DNA of 50,987 nucleotides from NCBI GenBank assembly GCA_051646055.1, contig JBOFCM010000057.1, positions 1 to 50,987 on the forward strand, written 5' to 3'. Made by a program: the position numbers and the translations under genes. The notes under the pieces were generated by a model. That model made no database searches, had not been told where the DNA came from, and saw only the letters and a program-made list of their open reading frames with translations. The stretch is from JAGNZR01 sp051646055 (GTDB lineage: Bacteria; Fusobacteriota; Fusobacteriia; Fusobacteriales; Fusobacteriaceae). Shown in pieces: positions 33,503-41,802 of this stretch (position 1 is its first letter; each line of letters opens with the position of its first letter).

Positions 33503-34561
33503 ATGTCAAAATCAGGAAATAAGATTTTAAATAAATTTTTGGGAATGTTTTCCGAAGATTTAGGAATAGATTTGGGAACTTCTAATACTCTTATATGCAA
33601 AAAAAATAAGGGTGTAATTTTGAATGAACCCTCTGTAGTTGCTATAAATACAAGAACTAAAGAAGTTTTTGAGGTTGGAGAGACTGCGAAAAAAATGATA
33701 GGAAAAACTCCTGGTTCTCTAGAAACTATAAGGCCCTTGAGAAATGGGGTTATAGCAGACTATGAAGTTACTGAAAAGATGTTAAGAGCTTTCTATAAAA
33801 AAGTGAGTGCAAGAGGACTTCTTTCAAGCACAAGGGTTGTAATTTGTGTTCCAGCAGGAGTAACACAGGTTGAGAAGAGAGCTGTTGTAGATGTTACAAG
33901 GGATGCAGGAGCAAGGGAGGCTTATTTGATAGAAGAACCTATGGCAGCGGCGATAGGACTTGGGTTAGATGTCTTCGATCCTTTAGGGCATATGGTTGTA
34001 GATATAGGAGGAGGAACTTCTGAGATATCTGTAATTTCTTTAGGAGGAGTTGTAAAAGCCTCATCTTTTAGGGTTGCAGGAGATAAATTTGATACAGCTA
34101 TTATGGACTATGTAAGACAGAGACATAATATGCTTATAGGAGAGATTACAGCAGAATTGATAAAAAAAACTGTGGGAGCGGTAATAGAACAGGAAGAGGA
34201 GCTTTCTATAACAGTGAGCGGAAGAAATATACTGAATGGACTACCTAAGGATATAACCATAACTTCAGATGAACTTGTGCCTGTACTTTCCGAACTAGCT
34301 CTTCTCATTATTGAAGAGATCAAAGCTATTTTGGAAAAAACTCTTCCAGAGCTGGCATCAGATATTAAGAGAAATGGAATCTGTCTGGCAGGAGGAGGAG
34401 CTCTTATTCGAGGATTGGACAGAAAGATAATGGACGCTCTCTCTCTTAAAGTCTATGTAGGAGAGGAACCACTGAATTGCGTGATTCATGGAATTCAAAA
34501 GCTTCTTCAGGACTTCAATAAATATAGCAAAGTACTAGTTTCTTCAGAAATTGAATACTAA
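33503..34561 (+). CDS. mreB: Rod-shape-determining protein MreB/Mbl
   Basis: Actin-like cytoskeletal protein that guides lateral cell wall synthesis under the membrane. ATP-binding motifs include LGIDLGTSNTLI, VVDIGGGTSEISVISLGG and LAGGGALIRGLD. The N-terminal extension (about 18 residues, NKILNKFLGMFSED) is amphipathic and may bind the membrane. Length 352 aa is normal. mreC and mreD do not follow; instead a large unknown exported protein overlaps or abuts its stop. Confidence 0.95.
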   Translation: MSKSGNKILNKFLGMFSEDLGIDLGTSNTLICKKNKGVILNEPSVVAINTRTKEVFEVGETAKKMIGKTPGSLETIRPLRNGVIADYEVTEKMLRAFYKKVSARGLLSSTRVVICVPAGVTQVEKRAVVDVTRDAGAREAYLIEEPMAAAIGLGLDVFDPLGHMVVDIGGGTSEISVISLGGVVKASSFRVAGDKFDTAIMDYVRQRHNMLIGEITAELIKKTVGAVIEQEEELSITVSGRNILNGLPKDITITSDELVPVLSELALLIIEEIKAILEKTLPELASDIKRNGICLAGGGALIRGLDRKIMDALSLKVYVGEEPLNCVIHGIQKLLQDFNKYSKVLVSSEIEY

Positions 34562-34571
34562 GAGCTATGCT

Positions 34572-36113
34572 ATGGTAAGAGTTGTAGCGCTATTGTTATT
34601 GATTTTTCAAATAACCTCTTCAAGACAGCTGATAACCAATGGAGATATTCTTTTTTACTACGATAATCAGAGGAAAATGGCATCAGACATAAAAGGTAAT
34701 ATATTTTCAGATGTGGACATATCCCAAATAGATGTAGGGATAATAATTGACAGAGAGCATTACTATCTCCGTGACTATATACAGGAGGTTTTAACAGATA
34801 AGGAACAGAATCAGGTTGAAGTTTCAGGTGCAATAAAGGGAGTTCCTTATAGAGTAACATACTCTTTTATGAATGAAAATGAATTTCTTGTAAAATTTAT
34901 TCTTTTCGGGGAATTACGACCAAAGGAAGATATGAAAATAAGTTATAGTATCTTTCCTAAAAAAGATAATGGATATTTGGAACTTGGAAAAAATGGAAGA
35001 TATATCTACGACGGAAAAATAAGTTTTGAAGATGGTCAAAGCTTTGGAGATATATATTTTTCAACAGATCCAATTCAGAAAGGACAAAAATATTTTCTAT
35101 CTAAAGTTAAAGGACGTGAAGTAAATTTCTCCGACAGATATATATATTATATAGTGCCTGTAAAAGAACAGGAAGCAGAACTTATTATAAAATTTGGAAC
35201 TCTTTCTAATGCTAAAAATAAAGAAAAATCACCTAATTTAACTTTGGAACATTATAGAGAAATTGAGAGAGAACAGTTGAATCAATTGAATCTTTTTATA
35301 TCTAGAGCAGTTATTCCAAGTGAGATAAGTTATAACAGGCCTAAAGTTGATTATATAAATGAACTGAATCTTAAGTATCTAGGAAGTTATTATAAGTTAT
35401 CATATATTAGTGATATTTTAGAAAAACAGAGACCTAAGATTTTAGAAAAAATATATTATGATTATATAATTTTTAAAATAATAGAGGAGAATCCAAATTT
35501 AAAATCCAGGGGAAAAGATTTTTATGGCTACGCTAAAAAATATATAGATACTATCTTCGATGAAGTATATAATGAAGGGAGTATACAAGAGTTATTTTAT
35601 TTTCATAAGCTTCTCGGAATTTTGGAAAAATATGCTTCGGAAGAGGGAGAAGATTGGAAGAAATTAATGGGTTACAGGGGAGATATTTTTAGGTTGGTGA
35701 AAGAGAACTTTTATCATGAGACAGGGCTTAAAAGTAGTAGATATTCAAAAACTGGAGAGGCAAAGAATCTAATCTACAGTGATATCATAGGAGAAGAGGA
35801 AAGAAGAGATCAGTTGAAAAAGCAGCTGAAGGAAAACTATTCAAGAGATTATGGAGTGTTTTTTCAGGATAAGAACAGAGAAAATCCTGAAGAAATAGAT
35901 ATGGAATATAATTTGAATATGGTCATTTTTCTTTATTCTATGGGAGAAAGAAGAAAAGCGGATCTTCTTCTGGGAAAATTGGAAGAACTGATAAGAAAAA
36001 ACAGTTATTATATACCGAAATATTTTCCAATAAAAAATAGAAACGAAAATGGAATTTACGGAGAGATGATCTCGAAATATTTTCAGATTTTAATGAAAGG
36101 TGAAAGATGGTAG
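34572..36113 (+). CDS. Large exported protein of unknown function between mreB and scpB
   Basis: A 513-aa protein with an N-terminal hydrophobic signal (VRVVALLLLIFQITSS). The part up to about residue 230 looks beta-rich (FYYDNQRKMASD, VEVSGAIKGVPYRVTYSF); the rest is helical with repeated amphipathic helices (YYDYIIFKIIEE, NLNMVIFLYSMGERRKADLL), loosely like an alpha/alpha toroid, but no catalytic motif is recognised. A TTG at 34551 that overlaps mreB is an alternative start; the ATG at 34572 has AAGAG 7 nt upstream. It overlaps scpB by 7 nt. Function unknown; an envelope role is suggested only by position and signal. Confidence 0.75.
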   Translation: MVRVVALLLLIFQITSSRQLITNGDILFYYDNQRKMASDIKGNIFSDVDISQIDVGIIIDREHYYLRDYIQEVLTDKEQNQVEVSGAIKGVPYRVTYSFMNENEFLVKFILFGELRPKEDMKISYSIFPKKDNGYLELGKNGRYIYDGKISFEDGQSFGDIYFSTDPIQKGQKYFLSKVKGREVNFSDRYIYYIVPVKEQEAELIIKFGTLSNAKNKEKSPNLTLEHYREIEREQLNQLNLFISRAVIPSEISYNRPKVDYINELNLKYLGSYYKLSYISDILEKQRPKILEKIYYDYIIFKIIEENPNLKSRGKDFYGYAKKYIDTIFDEVYNEGSIQELFYFHKLLGILEKYASEEGEDWKKLMGYRGDIFRLVKENFYHETGLKSSRYSKTGEAKNLIYSDIIGEEERRDQLKKQLKENYSRDYGVFFQDKNRENPEEIDMEYNLNMVIFLYSMGERRKADLLLGKLEELIRKNSYYIPKYFPIKNRNENGIYGEMISKYFQILMKGERW

Positions 36114-36643
36114 AAATTTTAAGTGAGTTGGAAGCGATAATCTTTCTCAGTGGAGACGGAGTTAAGATAAAAGAGATAATGAAGCACTACTCTATGGATT
36201 TTTTCCAGACAGTAAACCTTCTATCTAAGCTAAAAGAAAACTGGGAAGAGAGGGGAATTAATCTAGAAATAGGAGAGGAAATGGTTCATTTTATAACTAA
36301 TCCCTATTGTGGAGAGGCTGTTATGGGTTTTTTTGAGCAAGAATCAAAACCTAAAAAACTTTCAGGGGCAGCCTTGGAAACTGTTTCGATAATTGCTTAC
36401 AGGCAGCCTGTAACCAAAAGCGAGATAGAGGCAATAAGAGGTGTTTCTACAGATAGAATAATTCAAAATTTAGAAGAGAGAAAATTTATAAAAGTATGCG
36501 GGAAAAAAGAATCCCCAGGAAGACCAAATCTCTACGAGATTACAGACAAGTTTCTAGCCTATCTGAGCATAGAAAGTGTGGAGCAACTTCCTAAATATAA
36601 TGAGATTAGAGGAGGCAACAATGGAGAAAATAAGAATAAATAA
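36107..36643 (+). CDS. scpB: Segregation and condensation protein B
   Basis: Winged-helix dimeric subunit of the SMC-ScpAB condensin. The signature region LSGAALETVSIIAYRQPVTKSEIEAIRG (about residues 85-112; only the ends quoted would be LSGAALETVSIIAYRQ and EIEAIRGV) and GRPNLYEITDKFL near the C-terminus are diagnostic. Length 178 aa is normal. It overlaps the preceding gene by 7 nt and the pseudouridine synthase gene by 23 nt. scpA lies in another operon earlier in the window. Confidence 0.94.
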   Translation: MVEILSELEAIIFLSGDGVKIKEIMKHYSMDFFQTVNLLSKLKENWEERGINLEIGEEMVHFITNPYCGEAVMGFFEQESKPKKLSGAALETVSIIAYRQPVTKSEIEAIRGVSTDRIIQNLEERKFIKVCGKKESPGRPNLYEITDKFLAYLSIESVEQLPKYNEIRGGNNGENKNK

Positions 36644-37343
36644 GTATCTGGCCGGATTAGGAATAGCTTCCCGTCGTGAAATAGACAGGTGGATTGATGA
36701 AAATCAGATAAAAGTGAATGGCAAGCCTGCAGAATCTGGAATAAAAGTAGATTCATCTGACATTATTGAAATAAGAGGAAAAAGAGTAGGGACAGAGGAA
36801 AAAAGTCCATCAAAAGTATACTACCTTCTGAATAAACCAAAGAATGTAATCAGTGCTGCTAAGGATGACAGAGGAAGAAAAACAGTGGTGGATTGCATTC
36901 GTACTAAGGAAAGAATTTTTCCAATAGGAAGATTGGATTTTGAAACAGAGGGAGCTATAATTCTTACCAATGACGGGGAACTTTTCAATAGAATAATTCA
37001 TCCGAGGACAGAAGTTTTTAAAGAATATCTGGTAGAAATGACTGGACTTATCAGCGATAAAGAGATAGAAAGACTTGAGGATGGAGTAGTCCTAGAAGAC
37101 GGAATAACACTTCCAGCTCACGTGAATCTTCTAGATCGTAACAGGACTAAAAGCAGAATAAAAATTTCTATAAGAGAGGGAAGAAATCGTCAGGTAAGAA
37201 GAATGATAGAAGCTGTAGGACATAAAGTTATAGGATTGAAAAGAGAAAAAATAGGAAAAATAACTATTGAAGGACTGCATCTAGGAGATTACCGTGAACT
37301 TACGAAAAAAGAGATAGAATACCTATACTCTTTGGGAAAATAG
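36621..37343 (+). CDS. rluB: RsuA/RluB/RluE/RluF-family pseudouridine synthase
   Basis: Isomerises a specific rRNA uridine, in RluB at 23S position 2605. The N-terminal S4 RNA-binding domain (IRINKYLAGLGIASRREIDR) is followed by the synthase domain with the catalytic Asp in IGRLDFETEGAIILTNDG and the C-terminal motif EGRNRQVRRMIEAVGH. Length 240 aa is typical. The ATG at 36621 follows GAGGAGG. scpB-rluB adjacency is common in Firmicutes (established). The exact target (RluB versus RsuA) is inferred from context only. Confidence 0.92.
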   Translation: MEKIRINKYLAGLGIASRREIDRWIDENQIKVNGKPAESGIKVDSSDIIEIRGKRVGTEEKSPSKVYYLLNKPKNVISAAKDDRGRKTVVDCIRTKERIFPIGRLDFETEGAIILTNDGELFNRIIHPRTEVFKEYLVEMTGLISDKEIERLEDGVVLEDGITLPAHVNLLDRNRTKSRIKISIREGRNRQVRRMIEAVGHKVIGLKREKIGKITIEGLHLGDYRELTKKEIEYLYSLGK

Positions 37344-37368
37344 AGAAAATAATATACTGGGGGTAAAA

Positions 37369-37665
37369 ATGGCACTTACAAGAGAGGAAGTTTTAAATGT
37401 TGCGAAACTTTCAAGATTGGAGTTTGGAGAGGAAGAAATAGCGAAATTTCAAGTTGATCTCAACAGTATCTTGAAGTATGTAGATGAATTGAGTGAAGTT
37501 GACACAGAAGGTGTTGAACCTATGGTACAGGCAAATTACCTTGGAAACAACTTTAGAGAGGATGAAATAAAGCCATCGTTAAGTCAAGAAGAGGCAATGA
37601 GAAACTCTCCAGTTAAAATAGATGGAATGCTAGTTGTTCCAAAAGTAGTGGGAGGAGAGAATTAA
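37369..37665 (+). CDS. gatC: Asp-tRNA(Asn)/Glu-tRNA(Gln) amidotransferase subunit C
   Basis: Small stabilising subunit of the GatCAB amidotransferase, which converts Glu-tRNA(Gln) and Asp-tRNA(Asn) to the correct amides. Typical features are LTREEVLNVAKLSRLEFGEEE, quoted here from its first 20 residues as TREEVLNVAKLSRLEFGEEE, and VEPMVQ with FREDE and the terminal DGMLVVPKVV. Length 98 aa is normal. Its stop shares a base with the gatA start. Confidence 0.95.
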   Translation: MALTREEVLNVAKLSRLEFGEEEIAKFQVDLNSILKYVDELSEVDTEGVEPMVQANYLGNNFREDEIKPSLSQEEAMRNSPVKIDGMLVVPKVVGGEN

Positions 37666-39128
37666 TGGGTATATTAAGTCTATCGGCACATGAGATAAGA
37701 GAGAAAATTTTAGCAGGAGAGATAACTGCTGAAGAAGTAACTAAAAAAGTTTTTGAAAAAATAGAGAGAACGGATAGAGAGATAGGAAGTTTTGTATCTC
37801 TTCGTAAAGAAGCGGCTTTTTCAGAGGCTAGAGAGATAGATAGAAAAATATCTGCTGGTGAAAAAGTAGGGAGCCTAGCCGGAGTTCCAGTGGCTATAAA
37901 AGATAATATGGTTTCAGTTGGGGAGTTTGCTACATCATCTTCAAATATTCTAAAAGGTTTTACAGGAGTATATGATGCCACGGTAGTTAAGAAACTTAAA
38001 GATGCAGGAGCAATAATAATAGGAAATACAAATATGGATGAATTTGCCATGGGATCGAGCACAAAAAGTTCTGCTTATCATCTGACAAAAAATCCTTGGG
38101 ACTTGGAGAGGGTGCCTGGTGGAAGTAGTGGAGGATCAGCTTCAGCAGTTTCAGCAGAGCAGGTTTATATCACTCTGGGTTCCGATACTGGAGGAAGTAT
38201 CAGACAACCGGCTTCTTTCACGGGAACGGTAGGATTAAAACCTACTTATGGAAGAGTTTCAAGACATGGAATAATGGCATTAGCTTCTTCCCTTGATCAG
38301 GTAGGACCATTTGCAAAAAATGTAAGAGATACAGCTCTGTGCATGAATGTTATTGCAGGTTCAGATGAATATGATTCAACTGCTTTGGATGTACCAGTGG
38401 AAGATTATACAAAATATTTGGGACAATCAGTTAAGGGGATGAAAATAGGAATACCTAAGGAATATTTTATAGAAGGTATGCATGAAGGGGTAAAAAAAGT
38501 TGTAATGAATGCCATAGATATTTTTAAGAGTTTAGGAGCAGAGATAGTTGAGGTATCGTTACCTCATACAAAATATTCTGTTTCTACTTACTATGTAATC
38601 CAGCCAGCGGAAGCTTCATCTAATTTAGCTAAATATGACGGAATCCGTTACGGATATAGAAGTCCAGATGCAAAAACTTCTGATGAAATATACACAAAAT
38701 CCCGTAGTCAAGGATTTGGGGATGAAGTTAAAAGAAGAATAATGATAGGAACTTATGTGCTAAGTGCAGGATTCTTTGATGCATACTTTAAAAAGGCTCA
38801 AAAGGTAAGAAGGCTTATAAAAAATGACTTCGATGAGGTTTTTAAAAATGTTGATATACTTCTGACACCGGTTTCTCCTACTCCGGCATTTAAACTTACA
38901 GACGTTAAAACTCCTGTGGAGCTTTATCTTGAGGACATATTTACAATTCCTGCGAACATGGCGGGACTTCCTGGACTTGTTGTCCCTGCAGGAAAAACCG
39001 GACACCTTCCGGTAGGAGTCCAGTTCATAGGGAAACCTTTTGGAGAAGGGGAACTGTTTAGAGCAGGAGATGCTTTTGAAAAGGCTTTAGAAGAAAAAAA
39101 TGGGAAATGGAAATTTCCAAAACTATAA
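37665..39128 (+). CDS. gatA: Asp-tRNA(Asn)/Glu-tRNA(Gln) amidotransferase subunit A
   Basis: Amidase-signature subunit that releases ammonia from glutamine. The catalytic Ser-cisSer-Lys triad is represented by VAIKDNM (Lys), GGSSGGSASAV and GSDTGGSIRQPASFTG (Ser). Length 487 aa is standard. The start codon is ATG directly overlapping the gatC stop, and the end overlaps the leader of gatB. Confidence 0.97.
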   Translation: MGILSLSAHEIREKILAGEITAEEVTKKVFEKIERTDREIGSFVSLRKEAAFSEAREIDRKISAGEKVGSLAGVPVAIKDNMVSVGEFATSSSNILKGFTGVYDATVVKKLKDAGAIIIGNTNMDEFAMGSSTKSSAYHLTKNPWDLERVPGGSSGGSASAVSAEQVYITLGSDTGGSIRQPASFTGTVGLKPTYGRVSRHGIMALASSLDQVGPFAKNVRDTALCMNVIAGSDEYDSTALDVPVEDYTKYLGQSVKGMKIGIPKEYFIEGMHEGVKKVVMNAIDIFKSLGAEIVEVSLPHTKYSVSTYYVIQPAEASSNLAKYDGIRYGYRSPDAKTSDEIYTKSRSQGFGDEVKRRIMIGTYVLSAGFFDAYFKKAQKVRRLIKNDFDEVFKNVDILLTPVSPTPAFKLTDVKTPVELYLEDIFTIPANMAGLPGLVVPAGKTGHLPVGVQFIGKPFGEGELFRAGDAFEKALEEKNGKWKFPKL

Positions 39129-39145
39129 AATTTGAGGAGATATAT

Positions 39146-40588
39146 ATGAGAGAGTGGGAATCGGTAATAGGTTTAGAGGTCCATCTCCAGCTGAAGACTG
39201 GAACAAAGGCTTGGTGTGGATGTTCAGCAGATTATGATCATTCGGCACCAAATACACATACATGTCCAATCTGTCTGGGGCACCCTGGAACTCTTCCAAA
39301 ATTAAATAAAAAAGTTTTAGACTATGCAATTAAGGCAGCCCTTGCCCTAAATTGTAATATAAACAAGGAGAGCGGATTTGACAGGAAGAATTATTTCTAT
39401 CCGGATACTCCGAAAAACTATCAGATTACTCAGTTTGAGACTCCATACTGTGAGGGGGGGTATCTAGATTTTTCTCTTAACTCAGGAAGAGATATAAGGG
39501 TAGGTATAACTCGTATTCAGATAGAGGAAGATGCTGCAAAAAATATCCACACAGCAAATGAATCACTAATAAACTTCAACAGGGCATCAATTCCTCTAAT
39601 TGAGATTATTTCTGAACCGGATATGAGAAATTCAGAAGAGGCTTATGAATATTTAAATACTCTGAAGCAAATTATAAAATATACTAAGATAAGTGACGTA
39701 TCAATGGAACTTGGGTCTTTGAGATGTGACGCCAATATATCTGTGATGGAGAAGGGATCTAAAAAATTTGGAACAAGAGTGGAAGTGAAAAATCTGAATT
39801 CCTTCAAAGCTGTAGCGAGAGCTATAGATTATGAAATTGGAAGACAGATAGATTCCATTGAAAACGGCGGAGAAATTTTTCAGGAGACAAGACTTTGGGA
39901 TGATGCCAATCAGGTAACTAGAGTTATGAGAAGTAAGGAGCAGGCAATGGACTATAGATATTTTCCAGAACCGGATCTTCCGAGATTATATATAACAGAT
40001 GAGATGATAAAATCTGTAGAGGCTACTATGCCAGAGAAAAAATCTGATAAAATAACAAGATTTTTAAAAGATTATTCTCTTCCCCAGTATGATGTAGATC
40101 TTCTATGTCATGACATGGAGATGGCAGATTACTTTGAGAAAGTGGCAGAAGCTTCAGGTAATCCTAAGCTAGCTTCTAACTGGATAATGACAGAAGTCAT
40201 GAGAGTCTTGAAAGATGGGAATAGAACTATCGAGGAATTCCAAATAACTCCTGAGCATCTTGGAGAGATAGTAATTCTTATAGATAAAGGAATAATCTCC
40301 AACAAAATAGCCAAAGAGCTTTTTGAAATAAAGCTTAATGATAATAGAGAACCAGCTGAAATCGTTGCTGAAAAAGGCATGGCTCAAGTAGCGGACAGCG
40401 GAGCTATAGAAGCTATGGTAAGGGAAGTTATAGAATCTAATCCTAAAATGGTTGAAGATTATAAACTGGCTGACGAAGGAAAAAAACCTAGAGTTATAAA
40501 AGGACTTATAGGGCAGGTTATGAAACTTTCTAAAGGAAAAGCCAATCCTGAACTGGTTGCCACTCTTATGGAAGAAAAATTGAAATAA
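39146..40588 (+). CDS. gatB: Asp-tRNA(Asn)/Glu-tRNA(Gln) amidotransferase subunit B
   Basis: Activates the misacylated tRNA and performs transamidation using ammonia from GatA. The N-terminal signature is VIGLEVHLQL, followed by the zinc-binding Cys set (WCGCSADY and HTCPICLGHPG) and YRYFPEPDLP. The C-terminal YqeY-like helical domain (about residues 330-480) is present. Length 480 aa is normal. The ATG at 39146 has GAGGAGA upstream; an in-frame earlier start within gatA has none. The unit probably ends in the terminator that follows. Confidence 0.97.
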   Translation: MREWESVIGLEVHLQLKTGTKAWCGCSADYDHSAPNTHTCPICLGHPGTLPKLNKKVLDYAIKAALALNCNINKESGFDRKNYFYPDTPKNYQITQFETPYCEGGYLDFSLNSGRDIRVGITRIQIEEDAAKNIHTANESLINFNRASIPLIEIISEPDMRNSEEAYEYLNTLKQIIKYTKISDVSMELGSLRCDANISVMEKGSKKFGTRVEVKNLNSFKAVARAIDYEIGRQIDSIENGGEIFQETRLWDDANQVTRVMRSKEQAMDYRYFPEPDLPRLYITDEMIKSVEATMPEKKSDKITRFLKDYSLPQYDVDLLCHDMEMADYFEKVAEASGNPKLASNWIMTEVMRVLKDGNRTIEEFQITPEHLGEIVILIDKGIISNKIAKELFEIKLNDNREPAEIVAEKGMAQVADSGAIEAMVREVIESNPKMVEDYKLADEGKKPRVIKGLIGQVMKLSKGKANPELVATLMEEKLK

Positions 40589-40602
40589 AATAGATTAAAA
40601 AT

Positions 40603-40670
40603 ATATCCTCTTTATGAAAAAATGAGAAGTCATGACTTTTTATTATCTTAAAGAGGGTATTTTTTTTATT
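40603..40670 (+). terminator. Terminator after gatB with nested hairpin
   Basis: Outer arms around TCCTCTTTA and TAAAGAGGG followed by a T-rich run; the large loop holds a second perfect palindrome AAGTCATGACTT followed by its own T run. Confidence 0.75.
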
Positions 40671-40693
40671 TTATAGAATAATCTAAAAAAAAG

Positions 40694-40722
40694 TTGACTT
40701 AAACGTTTAAAAGAGTTAAAAT
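40694..40722 (+). promoter_or_regulatory. Promoter of the galactoside locus
   Basis: TTGACT, 17-base spacer, TAAAAT. The spacer contains operator 1 of the LacI-type regulator, so repressor binding would occlude RNA polymerase. Confidence 0.75.
40699..40710. promoter_or_regulatory. LacI-family operator 1
   Basis: Perfect 12-bp palindrome TTAAACGTTTAA with the central CG typical of LacI/GalR-family sites. It lies between the -35 and -10 boxes. Confidence 0.75.
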
Positions 40723-40730
40723 ACAGAAAC

Positions 40731-40742
40731 TTAAACGTGTAA
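40731..40742. promoter_or_regulatory. LacI-family operator 2
   Basis: TTAAACGTGTAA, one base different from operator 1. The two centres are 32 bp apart, about three helical turns, so bound dimers would face the same side of the DNA. Confidence 0.7.
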
Positions 40743-40806
40743 AAAGATAAAAAAGTTCTATTATAGAACTAATTAAAAAATGAAAAGAATTGGAACAGGA
40801 GAAAAA

Positions 40807-41793
40807 ATGGTTACTATAAAAAAAATAGCAGAAATTGCTGGAGTAAGCCATGCAACGGTATCCATGGTAATAAATAATAGAAAGGGACCCAGTCAAGTTC
40901 TCAGAGAAAAGATAAAAAAGATAATAGAAGAAACTGGATATGTACCTAACATAGGAGCTAGAAATCTTGTTATGAAAAAGGGCAGTAATGTAGGGATATT
41001 TCTTCTGAATTTTCCAGAAAAAAAAGAAGATAGGCTTTTTTATTACTACATAGAACTTTTAGAGGATATCATGCTGAAAATGAGAGAAAAAGGATACACT
41101 CTTCTCTTCTATACAGATAGGGATAGAACCAGACGGGAGATATCCTATGCAGATTACTGTCGCGAACAGAATCTTATGAGTGCGATTTTTTTAGGGATGG
41201 ATTATGATGATCCAAATCTAGAGGAGCTCAAGAAGCTTCAGTCTACTCAGGTTATAATGTTTGACCTGGAAACTGGGGGAGAGTACAACACAATTATTTC
41301 AGATAGTTCTTCAGGAATATCTGAAATGATGGAGTGTTTGGAAAGAAATGGAAAGAAAAGATTGGCAGTGGTAACAGGAAGCATGGATTCTATCATATCG
41401 ACTCAAAAAAAAATGGATATAATAAAGAAGAATGGGGAGAAAAAAGGTTTCCAAATAGAATTTTTTCAGGGAGACTTTTATAAGAACAGCGGATACCAAG
41501 TTGGAAAAAAAATAGATCCAGAGAGATTCGATAGTATATTTGCTATGAATGATGCAATGGCTATAGGGGTTATGGAGGCCTTTCGGGAGAGGGGGATAAG
41601 AGTTCCTGAAGACATAGGAATTGTGGGTTATGATAATATGCTTTTTACAGATTATATAACACCTAAGCTGTCTTCAATCTCCCATGATGGCGAGGGGATA
41701 ACTGAAGCACTTTTCCAAATGATTGAGGGTGAAGAGAAAGGGAAGCTTAAAAAAATAAAAACAAAATTTATAATAAAAGAAAGTATTATTTAA
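40807..41793 (+). CDS. LacI/GalR-family transcriptional regulator of the galactoside locus
   Basis: The N-terminal LacI-type HTH (VTIKKIAEIAGVSHATVSMV) is followed by a hinge and a periplasmic-binding-protein-like ligand domain (about residues 60-325), with EDIGIVGYDNMLFTDYITP near the end. Length 328 aa is normal. The ATG at 40807 follows ACAGGAG; an upstream in-frame ATG at 40780 lacks a ribosome site. It is the first gene of the locus and its promoter contains two CG-centred operators, so autoregulation and control of the following genes are probable. The ligand is likely a galactoside or galactose (inference). Confidence 0.92.
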   Translation: MVTIKKIAEIAGVSHATVSMVINNRKGPSQVLREKIKKIIEETGYVPNIGARNLVMKKGSNVGIFLLNFPEKKEDRLFYYYIELLEDIMLKMREKGYTLLFYTDRDRTRREISYADYCREQNLMSAIFLGMDYDDPNLEELKKLQSTQVIMFDLETGGEYNTIISDSSSGISEMMECLERNGKKRLAVVTGSMDSIISTQKKMDIIKKNGEKKGFQIEFFQGDFYKNSGYQVGKKIDPERFDSIFAMNDAMAIGVMEAFRERGIRVPEDIGIVGYDNMLFTDYITPKLSSISHDGEGITEALFQMIEGEEKGKLKKIKTKFIIKESII

Positions 41794-41802
41794 GGGGGAA
41801 TA

